From: an uncultured Prevotellaceae bacterium
Lineage (GTDB): Bacteria > Bacteroidota > Bacteroidia > Bacteroidales > Bacteroidaceae
NCBI GenBank assembly: GCA_947176535.1
Contig: CAMWQU010000004.1
Coordinates: forward strand, 52,495-116,494
Direction: 5' to 3'
Length of the DNA stretch: 64,000 nucleotides
Below are positions 38,099 to 46,818 of the stretch, piece after piece. The notes under the pieces are model-generated. The model made no database searches. It saw nothing but the letters and a program-made list of their open reading frames with translations, and was not told where the DNA came from. Within the stretch, counting starts at the first letter, position 1; each line of letters begins with the position of its first letter. Both the position numbers and the translations under genes were made by a program.

Positions 38099-41000
38099 AT
38101 GAAAAAGCTCTTTCTATTGCTGTTCGCGCTGCTGACGGGACTGTCGTCCCATGCCGCGTGGACCAAACCCGCCGTGCCGGAGGGACAGCCTCTGACGGCC
38201 GGAGCCGAGGTCTATCTCTACAACGTGGACTTCGGCGGCTTCCTCGTGGGAGCCAACGATTGGGGCACACGGGCCAGTCTGGACCCGACGCACGGCCACA
38301 AGGTCTACGTCCGGGAGTTTGCGGACGCCGATGCCGGTTATCCCTGGGACGGTGAGTCGTATTTCATCACCAACTACATCGAGAAAGGCGGCATGGCCGG
38401 ACAGGTGGGCAGTCTGTTCATCGGTGCCGTGGACGCCCTCTGGGTAGACCAGCCTACCAGTGTGAATGCCGACAACCAAGGCTTCACCTTTGCCCCGCAG
38501 GGCGGAAATGTCTACAAGATAGGACTTTCGCCTAAGAACAAGGACTTCAACAACTCCATCTACATGGGCTCCTGGGTGGGCGCGATTCCGGAGAAAAAGG
38601 ATACCCGCCTCTACATCTGCGGCCCCAACATGAGCTACGACACGGAGGCCTACCAAGTACGCTGGATTTTCGTGTCGCCGGCCGACTATGCCGACTACAC
38701 GGCCCGGCTTCTGCAGTACAAGGCCGCCGTGCGCCTCGGCGAGGCCATTCAAACGGCCAAGGCCGAGAATCCCGGCATCGACGTGTCGGTCGTGGAGGCG
38801 GTCTACAACAACGAAAACAGTACCGTGGAGCAGCTCCGCGAGGCCCTGCAGACGCTGGCCGACCTCGTGGTGGCCTTCCAGACGGAACGCGCCACGCCCG
38901 AGACACCGGCCGACTACACGAAGTACATCGTAAACCCCTCCTACACTGACGGAAACAACGACGGATGGAGCGGTACGAACGCCACAGTGGAGTCGTGGGG
39001 CGCGCACTACGACAATGCGGAAATCTATAATGCCAACTACGATTACTACCAGACGCTCACGGGACTGCCCGTCGGCGTGTATCGGGTGGACGTGACGGGC
39101 TACTACCGCTCGGGTACGAACAACGAGGATGCCGCCCATCAGGCGGAACTGCTGGAGACGGGGAAGACGGACTTCCGCGTGGCACGCCTCTATGCCGCCA
39201 ACAAGGCCGCCGGGTACACCAACGAGGCGTTGCTGCCCCTGCAGAACTCCGGAGCGACGGCCGAGAAGGTGGAGGGTAGCGATGCCGTGCAGACCGCCCT
39301 CGGCTACGTGCCCAACAGTATGCGCGATGCCTCGTTCTACTTCAAGGCCGGCAAGTATGAGGCTACGACGGTGCCCGGTTTTGTCAGTGACGGTTCGCTG
39401 ACCATCGGTCTCCGTAAGGAGGTGCACTACAACGACGAGTGGACGATGTGGGACGACTGGCACCTGTACTACCTCGGCGACAGTGACGCTTCCTTCCAGT
39501 GGCTGGCCCGCTACACGCTGAGCCACACGGTGGACTACGTGGAACTGATGGAGAACGATCCCGAAATCTACTGTCAGAAATCGGTGTACGAGGCGTATGC
39601 GTCGGCCCGTCAGGCACTGACCGCCGCCACCTCGGCCGCCGACATTCAGGCGTTGCTGGGCACACACGAGGCCACCGCTGCGGCACTGGCTTCGAGCATC
39701 CGGGCCTATGCCGCTTACTACGAACTTTACAGCCGCGCGCTGGACTGGTTGGAGACGATGGCAAACGACAGCGAGGAGGCCATCGCCCTGGCCGACTACA
39801 TCATGGGCGAGGGTAGCACGGGCTTCAACGGTAACGGAGGGGCCAAGTATATCCTGAGCGAGGGGCCCCTCGACGACGCACAGATTGCCGCCGAGCGAGT
39901 CTACCTCGACAAGCTCTTCACCGATGCGCAGGCCAGCGGCATGAAAGACGGCGACGACTGTACGTATATGCTCAAGAATGCCGGATTCTCGGAGGAGGGC
40001 ACCGGATGGAGCTACGGCCCGAGTGTGACTTTCCCCACCGACAACCGCAACATCATGCAGGGCTGGAACGTGGTGTTCGACGTTTATCAGGAACTCGAAG
40101 GCTTGCAGAACGGACTCTACGAGCTTAGCTACAACGGACTGTATCGTCCGACGGGGGCCGACGGATTCACCACCGACAAGGTGGCGGCCGCCAAGTGCTA
40201 TGCTTACATCAATAACTACGATACCAAACTCCCCGGCATCATGGACGACCTCTCCGCCGAGGCACTGGCCGGCGACGATGCCGACTATCTGGCGGAAGGC
40301 TACGGCCCGAACTCGGCCGCAGGGGCGGCCACGCACTTCCTCAACGGCAAGTATGCGGCTCACGCCTACGGGCTGGTGACGGACGGCAAACTGCGCGTCG
40401 GCTTCCGCAACGACCTGCGTGTGGACGACAATTCCGTGGCATGGGTAGGCCCCGTGAAGCTGATTTTCCGTGCCAAGAACGCCGAGGCACTGCAGGAGAT
40501 TCTGAGCATCACCAAGCCGCAGGCGCAGGAACTGGTGAACAACAGTTATTGCGGACTGCCGGAGATTATGGCACTGGACGATGCACTGAATGCCCTTGAC
40601 GGCAACGGCGACCTGTATGCGGCACTGATTGTCCTGAAGCAGGCCATGGAGGATGTGCAGCAGGGTGTCGGGATTTACGAGCGGCTGCGCATCGCACTGC
40701 TCAGTCTGGAGGCTACCATCGACGAGAATCCCGCATCGCCGAAACGGGCTGAGGCGCAGGAGCTGTACAACACGGTTTATAACGCTTTCAGCGACCAGGA
40801 ATATTCTAACGAGGAGGCCGAGCAGGCCATCACGGACGTGAATGCCATGGTGGTGAAAATCCTCTTCCCCGACGGTGACGAGGCCAGCGAAGAGAATCCC
40901 GTTGATTACACTTCCGCTATCGTGAACAACAACTTCGACCCTGAACGCGGTTCGAAGAGCGAGGGCACCATCGAGGGATGGACGACGACGGCCATGAACG

Positions 41001-42229
41001 GCTACAAGCAGTTTACGGTGTCGTACAACCGCGCTCCGTTCGAGCTGTATCAGGAACTTACGGGGCTGCCCAAGGGTAAGTATAAGGTGACGGTGCACAC
41101 GTACTACCGCGCCGGTTACTGGGACGAGGAGGAGAACCGCGTGAAGCAGGGTGTGGATACGCATCTGACGACGCTGTATGCTCAGACCTCCGGCGAGAAA
41201 TTCACCAAGCCCGTCATGAACCTCTACGAGGATGCCACGGACGCTCCCGTGGACGGCGTGAACTGCTATCAGTTGGGTAACGGCAAATACGCTCCCGACG
41301 GCACGGCTCCCACGGCGGCCTACTTCGCCGCCGGTTACTACCTGAACGAACTTGTGTTTACGGTTCCCGAGGATGGTAAGGTGACCATCGGTCTGTCGAA
41401 GACCAAGACGTTTGACAACGACTATGAGGTGGTGGGCGAGTGGAAACTCTGGTACATGGGCGACCCGAATCCGGGCCTCGGCGAGGAGCAGGATCGTTCG
41501 TCGCTCATCGTGAACAACAATTTCGACCCCGAACGCGGTTCGAAGAGCGAGGGCACCATCGAGGGCTGGACAACGACGGCCATGAACGGCTACAAGCAGT
41601 TTACGGTGTCGTACAACCGCGCTCCGTTTGAACTGTATCAGGACTTGGCCGGACTGGCCGAGGGTACCTACAAGGTGACGGTGCACACGTACTATCGTGC
41701 CGGTTACTGGAACGAGGAGGAAAACCGCGTGCAGCAGGGTGTGGAGACGCACCTCACCACGATGTATGCCCAGACGGCCGACCGGAAGTATGCGAAGCCT
41801 GTCATGAACCTCTACGAGGATGCCACGGACGAACCCGTGGACGGCGTGAACTGCTATCAGTTGGGTAACGGCAAGTATGCGCCCGACGGTACGGCTCCCA
41901 CGGCGGCTTATTTCGCTGCCGGTTACTACCTGAACGAGTTGCCTTTCTACGTGGGCAATGACGGCAGCGTGCGCATCGGTTTGTCGAAGACGGAGACGTT
42001 CGACAACGACTACGAAGTGGTGGGCGAGTGGAACCTCTACTACTACGGTAAGGGCGATAACGTAGACCTGCTGACGGGCATTGAGGACGTGAATACCGAC
42101 CGCCCGGCAGTCAGTGCCATGCCCGTGGGCTTCTATTCGCTCAGCGGCACGCGTCTGTCGGCTCCCCGCCGGGGTGTGAACATCGTCCGCATGGCCGACG
42201 GCACAGTGCGTAAGGTTCTCGTGAAATAA
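38099..42229 (+). CDS. Large secreted multidomain protein with repeated beta-sandwich/CBM-like modules and a C-terminal sorting-like tail
   Basis: Signal peptide MKKLFLLLFALLTGLSSHAA; near-identical tandem ~196-aa units; C-term GFYSLSGTRLSAPRRGVNIVRMADGTVRKVLVK. Confidence 0.8.
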   Translation: MKKLFLLLFALLTGLSSHAAWTKPAVPEGQPLTAGAEVYLYNVDFGGFLVGANDWGTRASLDPTHGHKVYVREFADADAGYPWDGESYFITNYIEKGGMAGQVGSLFIGAVDALWVDQPTSVNADNQGFTFAPQGGNVYKIGLSPKNKDFNNSIYMGSWVGAIPEKKDTRLYICGPNMSYDTEAYQVRWIFVSPADYADYTARLLQYKAAVRLGEAIQTAKAENPGIDVSVVEAVYNNENSTVEQLREALQTLADLVVAFQTERATPETPADYTKYIVNPSYTDGNNDGWSGTNATVESWGAHYDNAEIYNANYDYYQTLTGLPVGVYRVDVTGYYRSGTNNEDAAHQAELLETGKTDFRVARLYAANKAAGYTNEALLPLQNSGATAEKVEGSDAVQTALGYVPNSMRDASFYFKAGKYEATTVPGFVSDGSLTIGLRKEVHYNDEWTMWDDWHLYYLGDSDASFQWLARYTLSHTVDYVELMENDPEIYCQKSVYEAYASARQALTAATSAADIQALLGTHEATAAALASSIRAYAAYYELYSRALDWLETMANDSEEAIALADYIMGEGSTGFNGNGGAKYILSEGPLDDAQIAAERVYLDKLFTDAQASGMKDGDDCTYMLKNAGFSEEGTGWSYGPSVTFPTDNRNIMQGWNVVFDVYQELEGLQNGLYELSYNGLYRPTGADGFTTDKVAAAKCYAYINNYDTKLPGIMDDLSAEALAGDDADYLAEGYGPNSAAGAATHFLNGKYAAHAYGLVTDGKLRVGFRNDLRVDDNSVAWVGPVKLIFRAKNAEALQEILSITKPQAQELVNNSYCGLPEIMALDDALNALDGNGDLYAALIVLKQAMEDVQQGVGIYERLRIALLSLEATIDENPASPKRAEAQELYNTVYNAFSDQEYSNEEAEQAITDVNAMVVKILFPDGDEASEENPVDYTSAIVNNNFDPERGSKSEGTIEGWTTTAMNGYKQFTVSYNRAPFELYQELTGLPKGKYKVTVHTYYRAGYWDEEENRVKQGVDTHLTTLYAQTSGEKFTKPVMNLYEDATDAPVDGVNCYQLGNGKYAPDGTAPTAAYFAAGYYLNELVFTVPEDGKVTIGLSKTKTFDNDYEVVGEWKLWYMGDPNPGLGEEQDRSSLIVNNNFDPERGSKSEGTIEGWTTTAMNGYKQFTVSYNRAPFELYQDLAGLAEGTYKVTVHTYYRAGYWNEEENRVQQGVETHLTTMYAQTADRKYAKPVMNLYEDATDEPVDGVNCYQLGNGKYAPDGTAPTAAYFAAGYYLNELPFYVGNDGSVRIGLSKTETFDNDYEVVGEWNLYYYGKGDNVDLLTGIEDVNTDRPAVSAMPVGFYSLSGTRLSAPRRGVNIVRMADGTVRKVLVK
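40919..42058 (+). repeat. Intragenic tandem duplication, 588-bp offset (196 codons)
   Basis: Copy 1 from 40919 and copy 2 from 41507 share IVNNNFDPERGSKSEGTIEGWTTTAMNGYKQFTVSYNRAPFELYQ … PVMNLYEDATD…VDGVNCYQLGNGKYAPDGTAPTAAYFAAGYYLNEL. Confidence 0.92.
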
Positions 42230-42247
42230 TCTATAAGAATCATTCGT

Positions 42248-43318
42248 ATGAAAATCAAATTATCAGTTATGCTTGCGGCCCTGCTCTTCGCGGTGGGGCT
42301 GCAGGCCAAACGGGAAAAGGCCCGCAGCGGCAATCCCGTATTGCCGGAGTTCCATGCTGACCCCGAAGTGATGTATTCCCGACAGACGGGACGTTTCTAC
42401 ATCTATTCCACCACCGACGGTGCACCCGGATGGGGCGGTTACTACTTCACGGTATTTTCCAGCAAAGACCTCACGGACTGGCGTCACGAGGGAATCATGC
42501 TCGACCTCGGTACCTCGCAGGTGCCTTGGGCAACGGGCAATGCGTGGGCACCGTGCATCGAGGAGAAACAGCAGTCGGACGGCAGCTACAAGTATTACTT
42601 CTATTACAGCGGCCATGACAAGGCGCGCGACCGCAAGAGCATCGGTGTGGCCGTCGGCGACAGTCCTACGGGGCCTTTCGTGGATCACGGCGAACCGATT
42701 GTCTTCGATAAGCCGGAGGGTGTCCGCGGCGGACAGCAGATTGACGTGGATGTCTTCACCGACCCGGTGAGCGGAAAGAGTTATCTCTACTGGGGCAACG
42801 GCTACATGGCCGGCGCGGAGCTTAGTGAGGACATGGTGAGTTTAGTGCCCGGCACGACGCGCGTAATGACGCCGCAGGGCGGTTCTCTGCGCGACTATCA
42901 GTTCCGCGAGGGGGCCTACGTCTTCTACCGCGACGGGAAGTATTATTTCCTCTGGAGTGTGGACGACACGGGTTCGCCCAACTATCATGTGGCTTACGGA
43001 ACGTCGGATTCTCCGCTCGGCCCCATCACCGTGGCGAAAGACCCCATTGTGCTCATTCAGGATGCCGAAAAGGGAATTTACGGCCCGGCGCACAACAGTG
43101 TGTTGCAGATTCCGGGACGCGACGAGTGGTACATCGTTTACCACCGCATCTCCAAGGATTACCTGCTGCCTGCGCCCAACGGCCCGGGCTTCCACCGTCA
43201 GGTGTGCATCGACCGCATGGAGTTCAATCCCGACGGCACCATCCGTCGTGTGCTTCCCACCCACGAGGGCGTGGCCCCGGTGAAGGTGAAGCACAAGGCA
43301 ACGAAGAAAGGGAAATAA
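42248..43318 (+). CDS. Glycoside hydrolase family 43-type protein
   Basis: GNPVLPEFHADPEVMYSRQTGRFYIYSTTDG…WAPCIEEKQQSDGSYKYYFYYSG…YGPAHNSVLQIPGRDEWYIVYHR. Confidence 0.88.
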   Translation: MKIKLSVMLAALLFAVGLQAKREKARSGNPVLPEFHADPEVMYSRQTGRFYIYSTTDGAPGWGGYYFTVFSSKDLTDWRHEGIMLDLGTSQVPWATGNAWAPCIEEKQQSDGSYKYYFYYSGHDKARDRKSIGVAVGDSPTGPFVDHGEPIVFDKPEGVRGGQQIDVDVFTDPVSGKSYLYWGNGYMAGAELSEDMVSLVPGTTRVMTPQGGSLRDYQFREGAYVFYRDGKYYFLWSVDDTGSPNYHVAYGTSDSPLGPITVAKDPIVLIQDAEKGIYGPAHNSVLQIPGRDEWYIVYHRISKDYLLPAPNGPGFHRQVCIDRMEFNPDGTIRRVLPTHEGVAPVKVKHKATKKGK

Positions 43319-43528
43319 CGAAACAGAAGAATAAAGTGAACAACGCGGGAGGCGGCTTGATGCCGGTTCCCGCGTTGCTCTTTTGTCCGCCACAAGGGGC
43401 GTGCTATTTTTTTTCTAATATTAGTCAATGTATCGCCTCTTATTGGATAAAAAATGTACTATTTTATCCAGTACAGTGGATTTATTGGATAAAAATGAAT
43501 ATCTTTGCAGTGTGTAATACAATGCGAA

Positions 43529-44767
43529 ATGAAAAATATAATCCTCAATCAAAGGGCTGAACGTGATGAGCTGATGGCTCGTCCATATCAGCAGCGAGAC
43601 ACCAGATATAATTTTGATGAGTTACTCGCAAATCCGTTAATCAAATTGATTACGGGGCCTCGTCGCGTCGGTAAGTCGGTGTTTGCATTGCTCATGTTGC
43701 AGGGTAAGAACTTTGCCTATCTCAATTTTGATGACAACCTTCTGCTTGAAAACTGGGACGAGGATTTAGTCATGCAGATGCTTGATGATGTATATCCGGG
43801 CTATGGATATTTGCTGCTTGATGAAATCCAAAACTTGTCTGATTGGGATTTATGGGTTAATAAACTTTATCGGCGAGGCAAGAATTTGATCATCACAGGG
43901 AGCAACGCCAAGATGTTGAGCAGTGAGATGGCGACGGTACTGACCGGGCGGTATCTCCAGATTGAGATGTTGCCTTTCAGTCTTGCTGAAACGATGCGTT
44001 GGAAAAATATCAATCCGAATCTTGAGGAGCAGTCGGCACAGGCTATTGTTGTTGCCGATGATTATATGCGTAACGGTGGCTATCCCGAAACCATCCAGTC
44101 GCGCAACATCACTAAAAGCTACCTGTCTACTCTGTTCGACTCCATTCTGTTGAAAGATGTTGCCCAACGCCATAAGATTAGAAATACTACTGATTTGTAC
44201 AATCTTGCCACTTACCTACTTTCCAACTTCTGCAATCCGATTTCGGCGAATGAACTTGCTACAGAGTTGGGACTATCAAGTGTAACAACGACCAAAAAGT
44301 TCTGTGACTATTTGGCAGAACCTTACCTGTTCTTCTATCTTCCACGTTTCAATAACAAGATGAAGCTGATGAAGAAAGCACCAAGTAAGGTATATGTTGT
44401 GGATAACGGTTTTGTGCAAAGCACGGCTTTCAATTTAAGCGAAAATCTCGGAAGACTATTGGAGAACCAAGTGTTTGTGGAACTGTTGCGTCGCGGATAT
44501 ATTCCTGGCAAAACATTATTCTACTATCGAACACGCAACGATAAGGAGATTGATTTTGTGACCCGAAACGGAACTAAAGTAGAACATCTTATACAAGTGT
44601 GCTACGATATGTCCTCCGAGAAAACATGTAAACGTGAACTCGATGCCCTCGTCGAAGCTGCCGAAGAACTCCACTGCGACAACCTTCTTGTCATCACCAA
44701 TGAGCAACAAGAAAAAATCGAGTGGAAAGAGAAAATAATAGTATTAAAACCGATAAGCCGATTCTAA
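43529..44767 (+). CDS. AAA family ATPase, DUF4143-type
   Basis: LITGPRRVGKSVFALLML (Walker A), YLLLDEIQNLSDWDLWVNKLYRRGKNLIITGSNAKMLSSE; C-term NKEIDFVTRNG-like; start moved to ATG 43529. Confidence 0.88.
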   Translation: MKNIILNQRAERDELMARPYQQRDTRYNFDELLANPLIKLITGPRRVGKSVFALLMLQGKNFAYLNFDDNLLLENWDEDLVMQMLDDVYPGYGYLLLDEIQNLSDWDLWVNKLYRRGKNLIITGSNAKMLSSEMATVLTGRYLQIEMLPFSLAETMRWKNINPNLEEQSAQAIVVADDYMRNGGYPETIQSRNITKSYLSTLFDSILLKDVAQRHKIRNTTDLYNLATYLLSNFCNPISANELATELGLSSVTTTKKFCDYLAEPYLFFYLPRFNNKMKLMKKAPSKVYVVDNGFVQSTAFNLSENLGRLLENQVFVELLRRGYIPGKTLFYYRTRNDKEIDFVTRNGTKVEHLIQVCYDMSSEKTCKRELDALVEAAEELHCDNLLVITNEQQEKIEWKEKIIVLKPISRF

Positions 44768-44904
44768 TCAGAAATGGACGCTATTTTATAGGCTAATGGA
44801 TTTAATCTGTTGTCTAAAGATGGCCCGTCATGGCAAGAACTTCTCACGAATATATCTGACCGATTTTCTATTGACCCGGGACTTGCCTGCGGGATAACAA
44901 AAAA

Positions 44905-44940
44905 ATAACGCCGAACATCGTAATGACGTTCGGCGTTATT
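44905..44940. terminator. Bidirectional hairpin terminator
   Basis: aataacgccgaac … gttcggcgttatt between the ATPase (+) and tRNA-Pro (-). Confidence 0.75.
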
Positions 44941-44950
44941 TGCTTAAAAG

Positions 44951-45024
44951 TCGGGATGACAAGATTCGAACTTGCGACCACACGCCCCCCAGACGCGTAC
45001 TCTACCGGGCTGAGCTACATCCCG
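44951..45024 (-). tRNA. tRNA-Pro (anticodon GGG)
   Basis: Reverse complement cgggatgtagctcagcccggtagagtacgcgtctGGGgggcgtgtggtcgcaagttcgaatcttgtcatcccga; 7-bp acceptor stem CGGGATG/CATCCCG. Confidence 0.9.
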
Positions 45025-45111
45025 CTCTTTGGTTTTGCGAGTGCAAAGTTACAACGTTTTTTTGTTATGACCAAACTTTTTTGTACTTTTGTTCGCTGAA
45101 ATCGCTTTTTT

Positions 45112-46371
45112 ATGCAAAAAGAGTACTTTGATATACGCCCCCCGAGGCGGTTGCAGGCACGCATTTGTCTGCCGGCCAGCAAGAGCATCAGCAATCGTGC
45201 GCTGATAATCAATGCGCTGTCACGCAGTGCGGTGATGCCGGAAAACGTCTCGGATTGTGACGACACGCGGGTGATGCTTGCCGCCCTGCGCGACAGACCG
45301 GAGGTGATAGACATCGGTGCGGCCGGAACGGCCATGCGCTTTCTGACGGCTTACCTCAGTGTAACCCCGGGAACGCACACGATAACGGGCACCGAGCGCA
45401 TGCGCCATCGCCCGATTGCCATTCTGGTGGATGCGTTGCGCCGATTGGGGGCCGATATCCGGTACGAGGGCGAGGAAGGCTTTCCCCCGTTGCGCATTAC
45501 GGGAAATCCGCATTTGCAGGGGGGCGAACTCACGTTGCCGGGCAATGTCAGTTCGCAATACATTTCGGCCCTGCTGATGATTGCTCCCACGCTGACGCGG
45601 GGACTGCGGATGGTGCTGACGGGAGACATCGTCAGTCGTCCGTATCTGAACATGACGGTGAGTCTGATGCGGGAGTTCGGCGTGGAGGCAGAGTGGGAGA
45701 GCGAGCAGGTGCTTTGCGTGGCTCCGCAGACGTACCGGCCCCGACCTTATATCATAGAGAACGACTGGAGCGCGGCCGGGTATTGGTATGAGATGGTGAC
45801 ACTGAGTAGCGACCCGCAGGCCGAGGTCGTGCTGCCGGGACTGCATGCCGAGAGTTTACAGGGCGACCGGCAAGTGAGTCGTCTGTTTGCCGAACTGGGC
45901 GTGACGACGGAGTTCTTCCGGGAGGCGGACGGCACGGAAAGCGTGCGTCTGCGCAAGGGAGGGACAGTTGCCGGACAGTTCCGGGGCGATTTCACCCGCG
46001 TGCCGGATTTGGCGCAGACGGTGGCCGTAGCTTGTGCGATGCTGGAGGTGCCGTTTGAACTGCACGGGTTACAGACCCTTCGCATCAAGGAAACCGACCG
46101 CATCAGTGCCATACGCTCGGAGTTGTGCAAATGGGGGTATGAGATAGAAACCACGGACGAGATGATGGCATGGCGGGGCACACAGGGCTGCAACGATGCG
46201 ACCGGCGACCTCGGAATTGCCACTTACGAAGACCACCGCATGGCCATGGCTTTTGCCCCGGCTTGTCTGCGGCGGGGGGAAGTCCGTATCTACTGTCCCG
46301 AGGTGGTGAGCAAGTCGTACCCCACCTACTGGGACGACTTACGTAACGCAGGATTTGAGGTATGCAGTTGA
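45112..46371 (+). CDS. aroA: 3-phosphoshikimate 1-carboxyvinyltransferase
   Basis: LPASKSISNRALIINALS, GAAGTAMRFLTAYLSVTPG, GNVSSQYISALLMIAP, EDHRMAMAFAPA. Confidence 0.96.
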   Translation: MQKEYFDIRPPRRLQARICLPASKSISNRALIINALSRSAVMPENVSDCDDTRVMLAALRDRPEVIDIGAAGTAMRFLTAYLSVTPGTHTITGTERMRHRPIAILVDALRRLGADIRYEGEEGFPPLRITGNPHLQGGELTLPGNVSSQYISALLMIAPTLTRGLRMVLTGDIVSRPYLNMTVSLMREFGVEAEWESEQVLCVAPQTYRPRPYIIENDWSAAGYWYEMVTLSSDPQAEVVLPGLHAESLQGDRQVSRLFAELGVTTEFFREADGTESVRLRKGGTVAGQFRGDFTRVPDLAQTVAVACAMLEVPFELHGLQTLRIKETDRISAIRSELCKWGYEIETTDEMMAWRGTQGCNDATGDLGIATYEDHRMAMAFAPACLRRGEVRIYCPEVVSKSYPTYWDDLRNAGFEVCS

Positions 46372-46766
46372 TTCTATACGTAGTCATCGCTTTGTGCCTG
46401 TTGGGAGGCGTGGCGGCCGTGTTGGGACGCTTGCGCTATCGTCGGATGCCGGAGGAGGAACCCGCGCTGAATCCTGTGGACATGGAATGTTGCGGACAGC
46501 ACGAAGTGTGCGAAAAGGAAAGCCTGCTGGCCGCTGTCAGCAAGCAGATAGAATATTACAATGATGAGGAACTCGACCGCCATCGCGGGCGTTCCTCGGA
46601 CGCCTATTCCGCCGAAGAGGCAGAGGAGTTCCGGGAAATCCTGTACACCATGCGCGAGGAGGAAGTGGCCGGCTGGGTGCGCAGTTTGCAGTTGCGCGGC
46701 GTGGAACTTCCCGACGAGGTGAGGGACGAAGTCCTGATGATTGTGAACGACCGGCGCAGCCGCTAA
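46362..46766 (+). CDS. Conserved hypothetical single-TM protein
   Basis: 134 aa; N-term TM 'LILYVVIALCLLGGVAAVLGRL'; overlaps aroA by 10 nt. Confidence 0.75.
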   Translation: MQLILYVVIALCLLGGVAAVLGRLRYRRMPEEEPALNPVDMECCGQHEVCEKESLLAAVSKQIEYYNDEELDRHRGRSSDAYSAEEAEEFREILYTMREEEVAGWVRSLQLRGVELPDEVRDEVLMIVNDRRSR

Positions 46767-46818
46767 GGGCAATAAAAGTGCCCCGTACACGTTCTTACTA
46801 AAGGAGAACGAACAAGGC

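Noticed and set aside
36796-38166. 456-aa minus-strand ORF
   Set aside because: Antisense to aroB; plus strand has all catalytic motifs
38114-41752. 1212-aa minus-strand ORF
   Set aside because: Fully antisense to the well-supported 1376-aa secreted protein; low-complexity shadow composition (His/Arg/Val rich) without domain motifs
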